A stretch of 64,000 nt of DNA from Symbiodinium sp. CCMP2592. Its lineage: Eukaryota > Sar > Dinophyceae > Suessiales > Symbiodiniaceae. Shown piece after piece: positions 61,101 to 64,000 of this stretch; position 1 is the first letter of the stretch, and each line of letters starts with the position of its first letter. Under the pieces are notes generated by a model. That model did no database searches. It was not told where the DNA came from and was given only the letters and a program-made list of their open reading frames with translations. The stretch is from positions 641,965-705,964 of the forward strand of contig CAJNDT010002924.1 in the NCBI GenBank assembly GCA_905221615.1, read 5' to 3'. The translations under genes were made by a program, and so were the position numbers.

Positions 61101-63929
61101 CCTTTTACTGGAGACCCCCTTGAATCAAACTATTTAGTATATACTCCTCCGCCTCTTCATCCGAGAATTTGAGCTTTCTTTTGCAGTCGGGGCTTGCAGC
61201 AGGTGGCAATGCTTTCCTGGACAAGGATGTGATGCTTCCATGAACAGTTTAAATCCCTGGGTATATACTCATTAGATCCCTTCCAACCTCTTCTTTTTCT
61301 TCCTGCTGCTTTCTTTTCTGATCTCCTCTTTCAGCTGCAGCTCCTCGGCTTCCAACGCCAAGGCTTCGGGGTTCTGCTCCTCTCCATCATCATCTCCCTC
61401 CTTTGCTGGCTCGTCTGTTGCCTCCTCGTCTGCTGGCTCCTCTGCTGCAATCCTCTTCTCTGCCTTTGCTTTCGCCCTTCCCTTCGACTTTGCTTTTGCC
61501 TTTGCTTTTGCCTTTGCTTTTGATTTGGCTTTTGCCTTGGGCTTGCTCTTAGCCCAATCTTCTTCCCTTATTCCATCACGAAGCTTCCTTTGCGCCTGTC
61601 CAATGTGATCCCAACATGCAACCCTACAAGATCCCTGTTTATATCTTTCACTATTTGCTTGTCTCGGTCTCTATCTCTCTGTTCGGGTGTTCCCCCCTAT
61701 CTCACTGTGTGTCTCTCTACATATTACTATTTCTTTAAGCTGGCCTCCAAGATTTCAAGGTCGCCTCTGTCTTTCTCCATATCCTGGCACATGGCCTCCA
61801 CTTGACTTTCAAGCTTCTCATCCATTTGGGGGAGATCGAACAGCGGCTTCTTGTTGACCTTGTCATCCTGGCCGAGAAATAAGGATGCCTAGCGAGATCT
61901 GCTTAAACTACCGTCCTACGCTGGGTCTATATTGATGAGAGAGTACCAGACATGCTCTTCACACTCTAGAGTACTGAGCCTGGGTGTGGGTTTTCGATTC
62001 AGAAAATCAAGATAACTCCAATCAGATATAGATCCGAAGTACATTTAATACTCAATTCATCTAATTATTATTACAGGCTTAGCTGAGGTTACGACACGAT
62101 GGAGCTTCTTGCTTATTTATATGGCTCAGTCGCAGTCCTGTCGCACCTTTGGGTCATCATCCTTGGTGGCCTGGCTTCTGATCTGCTCTTCTTCCTTTGC
62201 GATCTGGTGTGGGATCTCCTTTTCCTCTGTCTTCTTTGGCCTGGGTCTCGGTAGCTGCTTTTTGACAATCTGCTTTGACTTGTCCGGCACACATTCCTGC
62301 TCCTCCTCCTGATCTGCGTCCTCCACATTGTCTGGGGGCCTTGGGATGTCTGCCGGACCCAGAAACCTTTCTTCTTCCAGTGAACCCGGGGTCTGGTGCG
62401 GGATCTCCTTTTCCTCTTTCTTCTTTGTACTGGGCCTGGGTCTTGGTTGGGTTGCCTCCTCCCTCCCTGGTGTTCCTGCAGTAGACGAAAGAGCCTGCAA
62501 CAGCGGAATCCCCGCATATGGCCCAGCAGTTAAAGAGAGACAGAGACGACACACAGAGACACACAACTAGCATGCAACAGTGCAGGTTCCGCCTCCACAC
62601 TTGTGAGGCTCTGACTTCGGGTAGGCCGGATATGCATAGCCTAGCAAGATTCAACAATAAAGTCAAGTCGATCAGTACACACTTCCAGGCCTTCCGCAGA
62701 GAAGGCTTCACCCATTCCTCCTTCCAGAGACATGCACAACCCAAATACCACAAACAACGCCAAGGCACATGCTCTCCTCCGGCGGCTTGCTTGCATCTTG
62801 TTCCTCCTGAGCGCTAGGGTGGGTCGAAATGCAGCTTCTGTTTATGGATCGTTCTGGGATTGCAGGCTGGACTGTGTTGTATGATAAATAATAACTTCGG
62901 GCAATATGGCTCCATGTCTAGGGGCTCGAGAGGGTGTCCTAGATACATGTATTCAAGAATCACAATTTTCTGATTATTTTGTAGGGTTGTATAGGGTTTG
63001 TAGGGTTTGTAGGGTTATTAGGATTTAAGGATTTTCTGGGTTAAGGGTTTATAATAGGAAGCAGCATAATATAGTGTCTTCTATCTGCACACACTGGCCC
63101 GTCCTCCCCAGAAGAGTCCGGCACAAAAACCGGCTGCTGGTGCGTTTGCACATAGATAACATCATCGTCATCCTCCTCTACACCTGATTCTTGCTTGCTT
63201 TCTTGTCCTTCCCACTCTTCCTTCTGCTCCTTCTTCTCTTCCTTCTCTTCTGTGTCTTCCTTATCATTCACTGCTGCCTGACAAGTGACAAGTGTCGAAT
63301 ATAATTTAATCGGACATGGTTGCAAGGATGGCTTGGCCTTCATCATCTTCACGACCGCTTTCAAGTCGGCCATGTGCTGGTGCCCCGACCTGCATCGGAC
63401 TAGTGGTTTCAGGATTTTGGGATAGCCTTTAAATTGGTCATGATTCATGGCCTCGTCCCCTTATTGCTTCGGGTTCGGCGAATGACATAGGCTGCTAAAG
63501 CTCGATGAAGATTTCCTTCAGTCAAAGCCCAAGCCTGTCACAGGGAAACGAAACTCGCGAAATGCTAAAGTATCAAGGATGATACCTGCCTCCACTTCTC
63601 GAACCGAGAGGTTCTTGGACACCACCGCAAAGGGTTTCGCAAGGGAGGCGAGGGCGGCCTGCAAGCTTACATCAGACAGATCAGACTAGACTTCAATTCG
63701 GATGAGTTGACCCAGGCCAGCCTGAGATTCTTTCGAAGTCGGAATTCCCGTTGCAAAAACAGCCAAGTACTCAAGGAGGAACTTGTAGTTGCACTTCGAC
63801 TCTATCTGATCAAGGGAGTGCTGAACAATCTGCAGTGATTAAGCCGGATTCTTAGTTGATCGGTACCCTGGCCTCCGTTTCATTCACCGCATCTCCCGAC
63901 AAAGTCAGGAACGAAAAGTTGATGGGAAC
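57460..63929 (-). CDS. Large multi-exon gene with methyltransferase-like C-terminal motifs (5' end may lie beyond window)
   Basis: Approximate exons: 63929-63869 (VPINFSFLTLSGDAVNETE), 63829-63722 (KCNYKFLLEYLAVFATGIP), 63658-63590 (LAKPFAVVSKNLSVREVE), 63534-~63090 (AWALTEGNLHRALAAYVIRR, then GHQHMADLKAVV and a Glu/Lys-rich part), 62482-62126, 61868-61735, 61598-61285 (Lys/Ala repeat), 61217-61144, 61062-60818, 60750-60627 (VRGGYVASGWTPVLAEKRG), 60572-60446 (KIDRSIVVPSPDQLGDG), 60380-60255, 60212-60132, 60055-59945 (NGVSVTWRKGDQK), ~59535-59172 (VHFDMFSGTRSM), 58735-58545 (TIGVPCNSYVFMNAATSGRS), 58414-58295 (TYFVVEQPSSSCLEW), 57897-57790, 57745-57600, 57570-57460 (LKRTAEYPHKFCTKVMEL). The order DMFSGT, PCNS, EQP recalls motifs I, IV and VI of C5-methyltransferases. 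That is an inference; enzymatic function is not shown. A frame change near 63448 suggests damage or a sequence error. Confidence 0.7.
57928..58245. repeat. (GA)n repeats in intron
   Basis: Several long GA runs with short interruptions fill the intron between exons 58414-58295 and 57897-57790. The same DNA gives poly-Ser/Leu frames, which are artefacts. Confidence 0.9.
59112..59157. repeat. (CA)n and (AT)n microsatellites in intron
   Basis: Short CACACA and ATATAT runs next to the exon ending near 59172. Confidence 0.85.
62126..62482 (-). repeat. Intragenic duplication within a Lys/Glu-rich exon
   Basis: Two related coding segments, reading PRPSTKKKEEKEIPHQ and PRPKKTEEKEIPHQ, occur about 190 bases apart (near 62400 and 62212). 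Their DNA is alike over about 40 bases. They are copies within one exon of the minus-strand gene. Confidence 0.75.
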
Positions 63930-64000
63930 CTGCAAGCAGAAGAGGTATTATCATGGTTCAAACATTTGGCACTGGACCTTCGAGCGCTTCAGGCATCGCT

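Overview
The window reads as nuclear DNA of a dinoflagellate, most like a symbiodiniacean or a close relative. The genes are cut into many small exons. In the two genes whose introns can be placed by protein similarity, every acceptor is AG followed by G, and most donors are GA or GC rather than GT. The flanking DNA is full of short inverted-repeat (MITE-like) elements, trinucleotide tracts and stray AAACCCTAA (TTTAGGG-type) motifs. No prokaryotic or organellar gene organisation is present.

Plus-strand half (about 6-45.6 kb). A gene-poor stretch (1-5.96 kb) precedes a 9-exon acyl-CoA dehydrogenase of the ACAD10/11 type (5965-10976), whose exon phases all agree. From 11.4 to 21.5 kb only isolated candidate exons of unidentified genes can be supported. 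A Deg9-like (DegP/HtrA family) serine protease runs from about 25.55 to 35.37 kb in at least 16 exons, with His, Asp and Ser of the triad in three different exons. A possible first exon lies at 23.55 kb. From 36 to 42 kb there are further orphan exons. A voltage-gated-type cation channel (pore, S6 and cytoplasmic tail exons) follows at 42.6-45.57 kb.

Convergent junction (45.57-48.16 kb). The plus-strand genes end and minus-strand genes begin. The gap holds an AT-rich block of inverted repeats (about 45.64-46.56 kb).

Minus-strand half (48.2-63.9 kb). Two large multi-exon genes lie head to tail. One (about 56.2 to 48.2 kb) encodes a Trp- and Lys-rich protein with a conserved C-terminal domain. 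The other (from at least 63.9 down to about 57.46 kb) encodes a Lys/Glu-rich protein whose C-terminal part shows an ordered set of motifs recalling a C5-methyltransferase-like fold. Their introns carry long simple repeats. A perfect 60-bp palindrome lies between the two genes.

The layout, one block of plus genes facing one block of minus genes, matches the unidirectional gene blocks known in dinoflagellates. Exon coordinates of the dehydrogenase, the protease and the channel core are set by reading frame, phase and protein similarity. Those of the minus-strand genes are approximate.
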